From the NCBI GenBank assembly GCA_005503055.1, contig SCOX01000006.1:124001-188000 (forward strand): DNA of 64,000 bases. Reading direction: 5' to 3'. The first letter of the stretch is position 1, and every line of letters starts with the position of its first letter. Positions 35,578-44,110 of the stretch are shown piece after piece. The position numbers were made by a program, and so were the translations under genes. Source of the DNA: Lysobacteraceae bacterium P (GTDB lineage Bacteria > Pseudomonadota > Gammaproteobacteria > Xanthomonadales > Xanthomonadaceae). The notes beneath the pieces were generated by a model. The model had not been told where the DNA came from, ran no database searches, and worked only from the letters and a program-made list of their open reading frames with translations.

Positions 35578-35639
35578 CCCCCCAGGCCCGGAAGCCGCCG
35601 TCGACGGTCTCCCGGGTCTTACGCGTTCCCCCTGGGGGG
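35578..35639 (+). other. Long stem-loop upstream of speD
   Basis: CCCCCCAGG (35578-35586) pairs perfectly with CCTGGGGGG (35631-35639) around a 44-base loop that contains a further CCCGG/CCGGG pairing. It is followed by TTTGTGCCGCATAATCG. CATAAT at 35649-35654 may be the speD -10, which would place the structure in DNA upstream of the start site. Otherwise it would sit in a leader RNA or end a transcript from the left. Confidence 0.45.
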
Positions 35640-35689
35640 TTTGTGCCGCATAATCGCGGCCCTCGCCGCCCTACCGGGATCTCACTGCC

Positions 35690-36484
35690 GTGGTCAAGCC
35701 GTTGCCTCGCCTGAGGTTGCAAGGTTTCAACAACCTCACCAAGGCCCTCTCGTTCAATATCTACGACGTCTGCTTCGCGGCGTCCGAGGACGAGCGACGT
35801 CGTTACATCGAATACATCGACGAGGCGTACAACGCCGACCGCCTGACCCAGATCCTGACGGACGTCGCCGAGATCATCGGCGCCAACATCCTCAACATCG
35901 CGCGCCAGGACTACGACCCGCAAGGCGCGTCGGTCACCATCCTCATTTCCGAGGAACCGGTGATCGACAAGAAGGACGCCGGCAGGGAGATCATCTCCGA
36001 CGCCGTCGTGGCGCACATGGACAAGTCGCACATCACGGTGCACACGTATCCGGAGACGCATCCGGACAACGGCATCGCGACCTTCCGCGCCGACATCGAC
36101 GTGGCGACCTGCGGCGTGATCTCGCCGCTGAAGGCCCTGAACTACCTGATCGAAAGCCTGGAATCCGACATCGTCATCATGGATTACCGGGTGCGCGGCT
36201 TCACGCGCGACATCAAGGGCCGCAAGCATTACATCGACCACAAGATCAATTCGATCCAGGACTACCTGGCCAAGAACATCAAGTCGCGCTACGAGATGCT
36301 CGACGTGAACGTCTACCAGGAAAACATCTTCCACACGAAGATGCACCTGAAGGAGTTCGACCTCGACACCTACCTGTTCGAGGAGAAGGCCAAGAACCTG
36401 TCGTTCAAGGAGCGCATGAAGATCGAAGCGCGCCTGAGGCGCGAGATCGAAGAGCTCTACCACGGGCGCAACCTGGCCGATTGA
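35690..36484 (+). CDS. speD: S-adenosylmethionine decarboxylase proenzyme
   Basis: Pyruvoyl enzyme (264 aa) making decarboxylated SAM for spermidine synthesis. The self-cleavage site that creates the pyruvoyl group is in [19 protein letters not shown], at the Ser of the KSH motif. It is of the E. coli SpeD class, and its length matches (264 aa). The start is GTG at 35690 ([20 protein letters not shown]), in line with relatives. A bidirectional terminator is 42 bases past the stop. Confidence 0.95.
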   Translation: MVKPLPRLRLQGFNNLTKALSFNIYDVCFAASEDERRRYIEYIDEAYNADRLTQILTDVAEIIGANILNIARQDYDPQGASVTILISEEPVIDKKDAGREIISDAVVAHMDKSHITVHTYPETHPDNGIATFRADIDVATCGVISPLKALNYLIESLESDIVIMDYRVRGFTRDIKGRKHYIDHKINSIQDYLAKNIKSRYEMLDVNVYQENIFHTKMHLKEFDLDTYLFEEKAKNLSFKERMKIEARLRREIEELYHGRNLAD

Positions 36485-36525
36485 GCGTGTTGAGCTGGGA
36501 TTGGTGATTCGAGATTCGTAGAAGC

Positions 36526-36554
36526 AAAAGGGCCCGCAATGCGGGCCCTTTTTT
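36526..36554. terminator. Bidirectional terminator between speD and coq7
   Basis: AAAAGGGCCCGC-AAT-GCGGGCCCTTTTTT is a perfect 12-bp stem with A-run and T-run on opposite sides, so it can end speD on + and coq7 on -. The coq7 stop is about 60 bases away, across the heptamer repeats. Confidence 0.88.
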
Positions 36555-36562
36555 ATGCTCTT

Positions 36563-36611
36563 CCCGAATCCCGAATCCCGAATCCCGAATCCCGAATCCC
36601 GAATCCCGAAT
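36563..36611. repeat. Heptamer tandem repeat (CCCGAAT)x7
   Basis: Seven perfect head-to-tail copies of CCCGAAT (ATTCGGG on the other strand), 49 bases. The last T is the first base of the reversed coq7 stop codon. A degenerate GATTGGTGATTCGAGATTCG on the other side of the terminator looks like decayed copies. A 7-bp unit is prone to slippage, but it is outside any coding frame. Confidence 0.95.
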
Positions 36612-37255
36612 CAAACCCTGTACGCGACGGCCTTCATCAGCGCCGAGGCCGCCGCCATCAGCGACGGCACCGGCGGCGGCAGGATGCGCGCGCCGGCGGC
36701 TTCGGCATGCTCGGCGTGGCGGGCCTCGTCGGCCTTCATGACTTCCAGGATGGCGCGGCTGCGCGCGTCGGCGGCGGGCAGCGAATCGAGGTGTTCGTCG
36801 ATGTGCGCTTCGACCTGGCGCTCGGTCTCGACGACGAAGCCCAGGTTCCAGCCATCGCCGCGCAGTCCGGCCAGCGCGCCGATCGCGAAGCTGCCGGCGT
36901 ACCAGACCGGGTTGAGCAGGCTGGGGCGGCTGTCGAGTTCGCGCAGGCGTTCCGCGCACCAGGCCAGATGATCGGTTTCCTCCTGCGCGGCGGCGAGCAG
37001 GTGCGAACGCGTGGTTTCGTCGCGCGCCACCGCCGCCTGTCCGCAGTACAGCGCCTGGGCGCAGACCTCGCCGACGTGGTTGATTCGCATCAGCCCGCTG
37101 GCGTGACGACGTTCGTCCTCGTCGAGCTCGATCTGGGCGACCTCGCGGGCCGGGTTCGGGCGCTCCGCCCCGGGTGCGCCGAACACGGTGTCCAGCGCGC
37201 GCTGGGTGTCGGCGAGGAAATGGTCGAGGGGCGTGAGCTGGCGTGGCGTGTCCAT
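36611..37255 (-). CDS. coq7: Demethoxyubiquinone hydroxylase Coq7
   Basis: Diiron hydroxylase (214 aa) for the last ring hydroxylation of ubiquinone synthesis. The carboxylate-bridged diiron ligands are in [41 protein letters not shown] and [17 protein letters not shown]. It is membrane-associated through amphipathic helices. The start at 37255 matches the family. The C-terminal codons abut a tandem repeat array. It lies 9 bases downstream of the GlcF-like gene in the same orientation. Confidence 0.94.
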   Translation of the reverse strand: MDTPRQLTPLDHFLADTQRALDTVFGAPGAERPNPAREVAQIELDEDERRHASGLMRINHVGEVCAQALYCGQAAVARDETTRSHLLAAAQEETDHLAWCAERLRELDSRPSLLNPVWYAGSFAIGALAGLRGDGWNLGFVVETERQVEAHIDEHLDSLPAADARSRAILEVMKADEARHAEHAEAAGARILPPPVPSLMAAASALMKAVAYRV

Positions 37256-37264
37256 GTCGGCAGT

Positions 37265-38461
37265 TTAATCGGCGACGGCTGGCGGTCGCGGTGAAGCCGG
37301 GGCTTCGAGGCGTTCGGCCAGGAACTCCAAGGGGTGCTGCACCGTGACCTGCGTGCCGTTGGCGAAGTGGAGCCGGCAGCCGAGATTGGCACTGAGCAGC
37401 CGGGTCGCGCCGCTGTCGGCGAGTTGTTGCAGCAGCGGCGCACGGAAGGTCTCCGCCCGTGCACGGTCCTCGAGCATCTGTGCGCCGGAGGCGCCGCAAC
37501 AGCCGTGGCCCGCGTCGAGTTCGACGACCTCCAGTCCCGGTATCGCGGACAGCAACGCGCGCAGCGAGCCAACCGACCGCACGACGTTGCGCTGGGTGCA
37601 GGGCAGGTGCAGGGCGACGCGTTCGGGCCCGGAGCGCCATCGCCAGGCGCCGGCGCGGGTGGCGAGCCGCTCGGCCAGGAAGTCCAGCGCATCGACGGCG
37701 TGTGCGCTCGGCGGCAGCGCCCGGGCGACCGCCTCGTGACAGCCGCTGGCCAGGGTGAGCACGATCGGCGTCGAGGCGAAGGCCTGGCGATTGCGTTCGG
37801 CGAGCCGCGCCGCGCCGCGCGTATCGCCGGCATGGGCATGCAGGCTCCCGCAGCAGGTCTGTCCGTCGGGTGCGTGGAGGCGAACACCAAGCATCGCCAG
37901 GCAACGCGATGCGGCCGAACGCAGGTTTGCTTCATAAATACCGGCAGCGCAGCCGACGAACAGGGCCACGGTGTCTTCCGCAGACAACGCGGGGGAGGGC
38001 CGGGTCATCGCGCGTGGCGGCGCCGGCAGCGGGCGCCAGCGCGCGGGAAGGAAGGGATGAAGCCAGCCGTAGGCGCGCAACGCGAGGGCCATCAGGGACG
38101 GACGCGCGGCCAGGGCCTCGATCGTTCGCTGACGAACGCCGGCCGGACGGCGTTCGCGCTGGCGGGCCCTGGCCTCCACCAGCAGCGCGCCGTACTCGAC
38201 GCCGGCCGGGCAGACCGCCTCGCAACTGCGGCAGCCCAGGCACCGGTCGAGGTGGTCCTCACCGGTCGAGGTGGCCTCGACCGTTCCCAGCGCCCACGCC
38301 CGGGCCAGCGCGATGCGGCCGCGCGGTGATTCCGCCTCGATTCGGGATTCGGCGTAGGTGGGGCAGGCCGGCAGGCATAATCCGCACTGCACGCACCGGT
38401 CGGCCAGGGCCACCAGCGGGTCGGGCGCGGCCGGGCGGGGCGAAGGTAGGGCAGACGGCAT
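37265..38461 (-). CDS. GlcF-like (Fe-S)-binding oxidoreductase subunit
   Basis: Iron-sulfur protein (398 aa) resembling the glycolate oxidase GlcF subunit. Two 4Fe-4S motifs, [14 protein letters not shown] and [14 protein letters not shown], are followed by two CCG domains (VGCAAGIYE...[11 protein letters not shown] and LPCTQRNV...GHGCCGASG). GlcD and GlcE are not adjacent, so its partner flavoprotein and substrate are uncertain. It probably passes electrons to the quinone pool; the neighbouring ubiquinone gene coq7 is consistent but not proof. Confidence 0.85.
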   Translation of the reverse strand: MPSALPSPRPAAPDPLVALADRCVQCGLCLPACPTYAESRIEAESPRGRIALARAWALGTVEATSTGEDHLDRCLGCRSCEAVCPAGVEYGALLVEARARQRERRPAGVRQRTIEALAARPSLMALALRAYGWLHPFLPARWRPLPAPPRAMTRPSPALSAEDTVALFVGCAAGIYEANLRSAASRCLAMLGVRLHAPDGQTCCGSLHAHAGDTRGAARLAERNRQAFASTPIVLTLASGCHEAVARALPPSAHAVDALDFLAERLATRAGAWRWRSGPERVALHLPCTQRNVVRSVGSLRALLSAIPGLEVVELDAGHGCCGASGAQMLEDRARAETFRAPLLQQLADSGATRLLSANLGCRLHFANGTQVTVQHPLEFLAERLEAPASPRPPAVAD

Positions 38462-38491
38462 GCGCCGATTCTAGCCGCGGGGCCGGCCGAC

Positions 38492-38520
38492 TTGCGGCGA
38501 CGGCCCGGGCCGGCTATGAT
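38492..38520 (+). promoter_or_regulatory. rplM-rpsI promoter, TTGCGG-N17-TATGAT
   Basis: A -35 TTGCGG (38492-38497) and -10 TATGAT (38515-38520) are separated by 17 bases. The start near 38527 gives a leader of about 105 bases before rplM, long enough for the autogenous control known for this operon in E. coli. Confidence 0.6.
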
Positions 38521-38631
38521 TCCGCCTCTTCGTTTTACCCCCCCTCGACAACGCGTGGCGAACTTCCGCCGGACCGGCTTTGCCGGAACTGCACGGAACA
38601 AGCCCGACCGAACACCGATAAAAGACCAGTC

Positions 38632-39060
38632 ATGAAGACTTTTTCCGCCAAGAACGAGACCGTCCAGCGTGACTGGTACGTCGTAGACGCCGAAGGCAAG
38701 ACCCTCGGCCGCCTGTGCTCCGAGCTCGCCCGCCGTCTGCGCGGCAAGCACAAGCCGGTGTTCACCCCGCACGTCGACACGGGCGATTACCTGATCGTCA
38801 TCAACGCCGAGAAGATTGCCGTCACCGGCAAGAAGCTGCAGGACAAGCAGTACCACCGCTTCACCGGCTACATCGGCAACCTCAAGACCGAGACCCTCGC
38901 CCAGGCGCTTGAGCGCCATCCCGAGCGCGTCATCGAGATCGCCGTGAAGGGCATGCTGCCGAAGAATCCGCTCGGCCGTGCCATGTACCGCAAGCTCAAG
39001 GTCTACAAGGGCTCCGAGCATCCGCATGCCGCCCAGCAGCCGCAGCCGCTGGACCTCTGA
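38632..39060 (+). CDS. rplM: Ribosomal protein uL13 (L13)
   Basis: Large-subunit ribosomal protein (142 aa), beginning [20 protein letters not shown]. Signature segments are [40 protein letters not shown] and [20 protein letters not shown]. It is followed by rpsI after 27 bases, the universal bacterial pairing. The ATG at 38632 is preceded by a long A-rich leader. Confidence 0.98.
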   Translation: MKTFSAKNETVQRDWYVVDAEGKTLGRLCSELARRLRGKHKPVFTPHVDTGDYLIVINAEKIAVTGKKLQDKQYHRFTGYIGNLKTETLAQALERHPERVIEIAVKGMLPKNPLGRAMYRKLKVYKGSEHPHAAQQPQPLDL

Positions 39061-39087
39061 GTTCGGACCTAATCGTAGAGACATCAC

Positions 39088-39480
39088 ATGGCACTCCAGC
39101 AGAACTACGGCACCGGCCGCCGCAAGTCCTCCACCGCCCGCGTATTCCTGCGCAAGGGCGCTGGCAACATCACCGTCAACCAGCGTCCGCTGGATGAGTT
39201 CTTCGGTCGCGAAACCGCGCGCATGATCGTGCGCCAGCCGCTTGAACTGACCCAGTCGACCGACAAGTTCGACGTCGTCGTCACCGTCGCCGGCGGCGGC
39301 ACCACCGGTCAGGCCGGTGCGATCCGCCTGGGCATCGCCCGCGCGCTGGTCGAATACGACGAAACCCTGAAGTCCGAGCTGCGCAAGGCCGGCTTCATGA
39401 CCCGCGACGCGCGTGAAGTCGAGCGTAAGAAGGTCGGTCTGCACAAGGCCCGCCGCGCTACGCAGTTCTCGAAGCGCTAA
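39088..39480 (+). CDS. rpsI: Ribosomal protein uS9 (S9)
   Basis: Small-subunit ribosomal protein (130 aa). Hallmarks: [36 protein letters not shown], and the basic C-terminal tail [19 protein letters not shown] that reaches the tRNA P site. It ends 27 bases before a tRNA-Gln gene, which may be cotranscribed. Confidence 0.98.
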   Translation: MALQQNYGTGRRKSSTARVFLRKGAGNITVNQRPLDEFFGRETARMIVRQPLELTQSTDKFDVVVTVAGGGTTGQAGAIRLGIARALVEYDETLKSELRKAGFMTRDAREVERKKVGLHKARRATQFSKR

Positions 39481-39507
39481 TCGGTTTTGGGTTAAACTAC
39501 GTCTCAT

Positions 39508-39582
39508 AGCCCCGTCGCCAAGCGGTAAGGCATCTGACTCTGACTCAGACATTCGGAGGTTCGAATCCTTCCGGGGCTGCCA
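39508..39582 (+). tRNA. tRNA-Gln (anticodon CTG)
   Basis: A complete 75-base cloverleaf. Acceptor AGCCCCG pairs with CGGGGCT, the D arm is GCC-AAGCGGTAA-GGC, and the anticodon arm is TCTGA-CTCTGAC-TCAGA with CTG at the anticodon positions. The variable loop is CATTC, the T arm is GGAGG-TTCGAAT-CCTTC with one G-U pair, the discriminator is G and CCA is encoded. A TAAACT at 39493-39498 could be its own -10. Confidence 0.95.
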
Positions 39583-39593
39583 GACAAAACAAG

Positions 39594-39618
39594 AAACCCG
39601 CCGAGAGGCGGGTTTTTT
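39594..39618 (+). terminator. Intrinsic terminator after tRNA-Gln
   Basis: AAACCCGCC-GAGA-GGCGGGTTTTTT: a 9-bp stem with a tetraloop followed by a T-run, 11 bases after the tRNA CCA. It closes the rplM-rpsI-tRNA unit. Confidence 0.92.
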
Positions 39619-39760
39619 GTTGCCCGCGAATAGGCCCGGCGCCCCGCTGGACGTCCGACGCGCTCGCACGCGATCCGACACCGCGGACGTGGACGCAGCG
39701 CTGGCAGAATGCGGCCTCGCTTTGCGTTCTGGTGGATGTCTCGCCACGCCGCGCACAGTC

Positions 39761-39774
39761 GTTACAATTGAAAC
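39761..39774. promoter_or_regulatory. fah -10 box overlapped by a MarR-type operator
   Basis: GTTACA-AT-TGAAAC matches the palindrome of the hpd promoter (GTTTCA-GG-TGAAAC) at 11 of 12 half-site positions. It overlaps TACAAT (39763-39768), a good -10, 40 bases before the fumarylacetoacetase start. Regulation by the MarR protein at 10.9 kb is inferred. Confidence 0.6.
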
Positions 39775-39808
39775 CATCGCGCGGCAGCGCAGGAATCCGG
39801 GAGTTTCG

Positions 39809-40798
39809 ATGAAGCTTGGTTCACTGAAGGAAGGCGGTCGCGATGGCACGCTGATCGTGGTTTCGCGCGATCTCTCGCGCGGCGTGCGCGCTACCGGCAT
39901 CGCCGACACGCTGCAGCGCGCGCTGGAGGACTGGTCGAACACCGCTCCGCGGCTCAACGCGCTTTACGACGCGCTCAACGATGGCAGCGCCGACGAGACA
40001 TTCGACATCGACATGAACGCGCTGGCCGCTCCGCTGCCGCGCGCCTACGAGTTCGTCGACGGGTCGGCCTATCTTCCGCACGTGGCACGCGTGCGCCGCG
40101 CGCGCGGTGCCGAGGTGCCCGAGAGCTTCTACACCGATCCGCTGATGTACCAGGCCGTGAGCGCGGGCTTCTACGGCCCGCGCGATCCGGTGCGCGTGCC
40201 GAGCGAGGATTACGGCATAGACCTGGAAGCCGAGGTGGTCGTGGTGACCGACGACGTGCCGATGGCGGCGACGCCCGAGCAGGCCGCCATGCACATCCAG
40301 TTGATCGGCCTGGTCAACGATGTCTCGCTGCGCAATCTGATCCCGAACGAACTGGCCAAGGGCTTCGGCTTCCTGCAGTCCAAGCCGCGTTCGGCGCTGA
40401 GCCCGGTGTTCGTCACGCCCGATGAGCTGGGCGATGCATGGCAGGGCAGCAAGGTGCATCTGGCGCTGACCACGCACATCAACGGCGCATGGTTCGGTGC
40501 ACCCGAAGCGGGGGTGGACATGCAATTCGATTTCGCCCAACTCGTCGCGCATGCCGCGAAGACGCGTCCGTTGTCGGCCGGCACCATCGTCGGCTCCGGC
40601 ACTGTCGCCAACGAGGACACGTCGCTGGGTGCATCCTGCTTTGCCGAGAAGCGCACGGTGGAGACGCTGGAACTCGGCAAGGCGGTCACGCCGTTCATGA
40701 GCTTCGGCGATACCGTGCGCATCGAGATGCTCGCGCGCGACGGTGAGAGCGTGTTCGGTGCGATCGAGCAGCGCATCGAGAAGGGCGGCAACGCCTGA
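39809..40798 (+). CDS. Fumarylacetoacetate hydrolase
   Basis: FAH-family hydrolase (329 aa) cleaving fumarylacetoacetate to fumarate and acetoacetate. Metal-site segments are FYTDPLMYQ, YGIDLEAEVVVVTDDVP and LVNDVSLRNL, with KPRSALSPVFVTPDEL and SAGTIVGSGTVANEDTSLGA further along. The length and the adjacent maleylacetoacetate isomerase favour true tyrosine-pathway FAH over other FAH-superfamily hydrolases. The start MKLGSLKEGGRDGTL at 39809 is supported by an AGGA-like site and the promoter position. Confidence 0.9.
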   Translation: MKLGSLKEGGRDGTLIVVSRDLSRGVRATGIADTLQRALEDWSNTAPRLNALYDALNDGSADETFDIDMNALAAPLPRAYEFVDGSAYLPHVARVRRARGAEVPESFYTDPLMYQAVSAGFYGPRDPVRVPSEDYGIDLEAEVVVVTDDVPMAATPEQAAMHIQLIGLVNDVSLRNLIPNELAKGFGFLQSKPRSALSPVFVTPDELGDAWQGSKVHLALTTHINGAWFGAPEAGVDMQFDFAQLVAHAAKTRPLSAGTIVGSGTVANEDTSLGASCFAEKRTVETLELGKAVTPFMSFGDTVRIEMLARDGESVFGAIEQRIEKGGNA

Positions 40799-40864
40799 TC
40801 AGGTACAGGTGCGCGGCGCTCCGGCCGCGCACGGACGGACGCGTGGCGTCCGCGGGGGAAGGAC

Positions 40865-41533
40865 ATGGCGGCTGAGCATCTGCGGTTGTATTCGTACTGG
40901 CGTTCGAGCGCCGCGTATCGCGTGCGTATCGGACTCAACCTCAAGTCGCTGCCGTACGAGACGGTGCCGGTGCATCTGGTACGCGACGGCGGCGAGCAGC
41001 ATGCCGTCGCGTTTCGCCAGACCAACCCGCAAGGCCTGGTGCCTGTGTTGCAGCACGGCGATCGCGTGATGCGCCAGTCCACCGCGATCCTGGAGTATCT
41101 GGATGAAACCTGGCCCGAGCCGCCTCTGCTGCCGACCGCGGCGCGCGACCGCCAGCGCGTGCGCGCGCTGGCGCAGCTGGTAGCTTGCGACATCCATCCG
41201 CTCAATAATCTGCGCGTGCTGCAGTACTTCGACCGGAGCTGGCACGTGCCGCAGCCAGAGCGTGATGCCTGGGTCCAGCACTGGATCCAGGAGGGCTTCG
41301 CCGCACTGGAAGCGATGCTGGTAGACCATCCGTCGACGGGTAAATTCTGCGAAGGCGACTCGCCGACGCTGGCGGATTGCTGCCTGGTGCCGCAGGTCTA
41401 CAACGCGCGCAGGTTCGCGGTGGATCTGTCGGCGTACCCGACGATCATGCGCATCGAGAAGACCTGCCTCGCGCTGCCCGCGTTCGACGCCGCGCGACCG
41501 GAAAAGCAGCCGGACGCTCCGCCGGCAGGCTGA
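40865..41533 (+). CDS. maiA: Maleylacetoacetate isomerase
   Basis: Zeta-class glutathione-S-transferase (222 aa) isomerising maleylacetoacetate to fumarylacetoacetate. The glutathione-site motif YSYWRSSAAYRVRIGLNLK contains the SSxxxYR signature, with NPQGLVPVLQHGD, RQSTAILEYLDETWPEPPLL and CDIHPLNNLRVLQYF typical of MaiA. It lies 66 bases after FAH on the same strand. Together with hpd and hmgA it completes the homogentisate route. Confidence 0.95.
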   Translation: MAAEHLRLYSYWRSSAAYRVRIGLNLKSLPYETVPVHLVRDGGEQHAVAFRQTNPQGLVPVLQHGDRVMRQSTAILEYLDETWPEPPLLPTAARDRQRVRALAQLVACDIHPLNNLRVLQYFDRSWHVPQPERDAWVQHWIQEGFAALEAMLVDHPSTGKFCEGDSPTLADCCLVPQVYNARRFAVDLSAYPTIMRIEKTCLALPAFDAARPEKQPDAPPAG

Positions 41534-41604
41534 GGCGCCGGCATTCTCGATCCGTCATCGGCGCGGATCTCGGGAGCGCGATGACTTCGCTACCCCTCAC
41601 TCCA

Positions 41605-41628
41605 CCCCTCTCCCGTGCGGGAGAAGGG
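41605..41628. repeat. Short palindromic repeat, second copy
   Basis: CCCCTCTCCCG-TG-CGGGAGAAGGG, a stem with one mismatch, lies in the gap between convergent maiA and pilU. It shares the CCCTCTCCCG core with the hpd-hmgA copy at 12625-12643. It may be a dispersed REP-like palindrome that also serves as a terminator between these convergent genes. Confidence 0.55.
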
Positions 41629-41638
41629 TGCAGGACGC

Positions 41639-42751
41639 TTACTGCGTCGCCGCGTCGTAGATTTCCGCGTAGGGGTCGTGTTCGCCGGTCGAACCCTCGG
41701 ACAGGCGGAACTTGAGCGCCAGGCCCTCGCGCGAATCGGCCGCCTTGAGCGCTTCTTCCATGTCGATGCGGCCTTCCTTGTACAGGCGGAACAGGCACTG
41801 GTCGAAGGACTCCATGCCTTCCTCCAGCGACTCCTCCATCGCCTGCTTGATCTCGTGCACCTGGCCGCGACGCATGAGGTCGCGGATGTGCGGCGTGTTG
41901 ATCAGCACTTCCGACGCCGGCAGTCGGCGACCGTCGGTGCCGACCACCAGTCGCTGGCTGACCACCGCGCGCAAGTTCAGCGCGAGGTTCATCAGCACGT
42001 TCTTGTGCGCGGCTTCCGGGAAGAAGTTGAGGATGCGTTCCAGCGTCTGGTCGGCGTTGTTGGAGTGCAGCGTCGCCAGGCACAGGTGACCGGTCTCGGC
42101 GAAGGCGATGGCCGCCTCCATCGTCGTGGCGTCCAGGATTTCGCCGATCAGGATGACGTCGGGCGCTTCGCGCATCGCGTTCTTGAGCGCGTTGTGGAAT
42201 GCGTGCGTGTCCAGGCCGACTTCGCGCTGGTTCACGATCGACTTCTTGTGCTTGTGCAGGTACTCGATCGGATCCTCGATGGTGAGGATGTGCCCCGAGA
42301 TGTTGCTGTTGCGGTAGTCGATCATCGATGCGAGCGTGGTCGACTTGCCCGAACCGGTGGAGCCGACGATCAGCACCAGGCCGCGCGGTGCCATGATGAT
42401 GTCCTTCAGGACCTGCGGCAGTTGCAGTTCCTCGATCGAAGGGATCACGCTGCGGATGGCGCGGATCACCATGCCGACTTCGCCGCGCTGCTTGAACACG
42501 TTGATGCGGAAACGGCCGGCTTCGGGGAGGGCGAGCGCCATGTTCAGTTCGAGGTCACGCTCGAACAGCGGAACTTGACCTTCGTCCATCAACGAATACG
42601 CGATCTTCTTCACCATGCCCGGAGGCAGGCCCGTATTGCCGAGGGGATAGAGTTTGCCTTCGACCTTGATGTAGACCGGCGCGCCGGTGGTCAAAAACAT
42701 ATCCGACGCGTTCTTTTCCGTCATCAGCTTCAGGAAATAGCCGATGTCCAT
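41639..42751 (-). CDS. pilU: Type IV pilus retraction ATPase PilU
   Basis: Hexameric ATPase (370 aa) of the PilT/PilU class that assists pilus retraction at the inner membrane. Walker A is LIVGSTGSGKSTTLASM, followed by the Asp-box region ILTIEDPIEYLH. Walker B/His-box is APDVILIGEILDATTMEAAI and AETGHLCLATLHSNNADQ. The extended C-terminus (about 25 residues past the PilT length) and the ERILNFFPEAAHKNVLMNLA stretch indicate PilU. The GEIRD motif usual in the family reads GEILD here. pilT is not adjacent. Confidence 0.9.
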   Translation of the reverse strand: MDIGYFLKLMTEKNASDMFLTTGAPVYIKVEGKLYPLGNTGLPPGMVKKIAYSLMDEGQVPLFERDLELNMALALPEAGRFRINVFKQRGEVGMVIRAIRSVIPSIEELQLPQVLKDIIMAPRGLVLIVGSTGSGKSTTLASMIDYRNSNISGHILTIEDPIEYLHKHKKSIVNQREVGLDTHAFHNALKNAMREAPDVILIGEILDATTMEAAIAFAETGHLCLATLHSNNADQTLERILNFFPEAAHKNVLMNLALNLRAVVSQRLVVGTDGRRLPASEVLINTPHIRDLMRRGQVHEIKQAMEESLEEGMESFDQCLFRLYKEGRIDMEEALKAADSREGLALKFRLSEGSTGEHDPYAEIYDAATQ

Positions 42752-42848
42752 GCAAGCAACCCCTTCTCTAACACCTGCGCGCCCGTTGCAAGCGCGGCGG
42801 TGGCTTTACGACAATGGCCGGGCACCTTCAACAGGCACGGCCTCCCCA

Positions 42849-43229
42849 ATGCGCCCAAGCTTCGCACAATTCCGATTTCCGCTGCTGGCTGCAGTTCTCG
42901 CTTCGGTACTCTGCTCCTGCGCCTCGCTGCCCCCGCCGACCGGCGAACTAGCGGCGGCCCGGCAGGCCGTGTCCCGGGCCGAGGGCGCCGACGCGGACCA
43001 GTACGCGCCGCAGGAGCTGGGCGTGGCCCGCACGGGCCTGTCGCAGGCCCAGGCCGCGATGAGCGGCGGGGACGAGAACGACGCCCGTCGCCTCGCCCTG
43101 GCCTCGGCTGCCGATGCTGACCTCGCTTACGCCCGCAGCCGCGAGGCGCTGGTCACCGCCGAACTCAACCAGCGCCAGGCGGAAGTCGCCGAGTTGCGCC
43201 GCCGCCTGCAGTCGGAGGGTCAGCCGTGA
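42849..43229 (+). CDS. DUF4398-type putative lipoprotein
   Basis: Envelope protein (126 aa) with an N-terminal hydrophobic segment ending LLAAVLASVLCSCASLP, a plausible lipobox with the acceptor Cys in CSC. The mature part is helical with ARQAVSRAEGADADQYAPQE and ALASAADADLAYARSREAL, the DUF4398 pattern. It overlaps the OmpA-like gene by 4 bases (GTGA). It probably forms a periplasmic or outer-membrane pair with that protein. Confidence 0.8.
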   Translation: MRPSFAQFRFPLLAAVLASVLCSCASLPPPTGELAAARQAVSRAEGADADQYAPQELGVARTGLSQAQAAMSGGDENDARRLALASAADADLAYARSREALVTAELNQRQAEVAELRRRLQSEGQP

Positions 43230-44110
43230 GCCTGCGCCGCCTCGTACTCCCCGCCGTGCTGGCCATGCTGGTGGCCGCCGCGCCGGCCATCGCCGCCGAC
43301 AACCCCGACTCCGCCCGCCTGTCGCAGCGTCTGACCGCGCTGGATGCGGACCCGCAACTCAACACCTTCGCCGCCTACGAACGCCTGCAGGCGCGCCAGG
43401 CGGTGAGCGCCCTCGACCAGGCCGCCAAGCGCGACCGGCCCGGTGCGGTGTACGTCGCCGAGCGTCGCGTGCAGATTGCCGAATCCTCCGCGCGCAGCCA
43501 GTCGATGCAGCGCGAACTCGATCGCCTGGATCGCGAGCGGGGCGAACTGCTGGTTGAGGCCAGCCGACAGGACGCCGCCCGCACCCGTGCCGAGAACGAG
43601 CGCCTGCGCCTGCAAGCGCAGATGCAAGCCGAGGAGGCCGAGCGCCTGCGCCTGCAGAGCGAGGCCGATGCGGCCTCGCTGCAGGATGTGGAGACGGCTC
43701 TCAAGGGCGTTGCCGGAGCGCAGGCTGCACGCCTCAACGCCGCGCGCGAACGTGAGGCCAAGCTGGCCCGCGAGGAGGCCGAACTGGTCACCGGTGGCAA
43801 GCTGCCCTCGTCCAAGCGCGACAGCCGTGGCGAGGTCTTCGCCCTGGGCAAGGGCGCCTTCGGTGCCGGCAAGGCGAGCCTCAGCGACAGCGCCCAGGCG
43901 ACCGCCAAGACGCTGGCGGCCTATGCCGACGCGTCCTCTTCGCCCGGTGTCCGGGTCGAGGTGACGGCGGCCGACGCCAAGCTTGCCCAGCGCCGCGCCG
44001 AGGCTGTCCGCGACGCCCTGGTGGCTGGCGGATGGACGCAGGGCAAGGTCCAGGTCATCGGTCGTGCCGGTAAGGCCGATCGCGCTGAAGTGGTCGTTCA
44101 GACCAAATAA
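43226..44110 (+). CDS. OmpA-like coiled-coil envelope protein
   Basis: Exported protein (294 aa) with signal peptide MSLRRLVLPAVLAMLVAAAP, a long Glu/Arg/Ala coiled coil (about 85-195: RELDRLDRERGELLVEASRQ, QAQMQAEEAERLRLQSEADA) and a C-terminal OmpA-like region (about 215-290, GVRVEVTAADAKLAQRRAEA, VRDAL). The peptidoglycan-binding Asp/Arg signature is degenerate. It starts with GTG overlapping the DUF4398 stop. A role bridging outer membrane and cell wall is plausible. Confidence 0.78.
   Translation: MSLRRLVLPAVLAMLVAAAPAIAADNPDSARLSQRLTALDADPQLNTFAAYERLQARQAVSALDQAAKRDRPGAVYVAERRVQIAESSARSQSMQRELDRLDRERGELLVEASRQDAARTRAENERLRLQAQMQAEEAERLRLQSEADAASLQDVETALKGVAGAQAARLNAAREREAKLAREEAELVTGGKLPSSKRDSRGEVFALGKGAFGAGKASLSDSAQATAKTLAAYADASSSPGVRVEVTAADAKLAQRRAEAVRDALVAGGWTQGKVQVIGRAGKADRAEVVVQTK

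Noticed and set aside
36563-36611. CRISPR array.
   Set aside because: The repeats are 7 bases long with no spacers, and no cas genes are near.
41615-43120. Plus-strand frame of about 500 codons opposite pilU.
   Set aside because: It mirrors pilU codons and has no recognisable protein pattern; pilU on the minus strand has complete Walker motifs.
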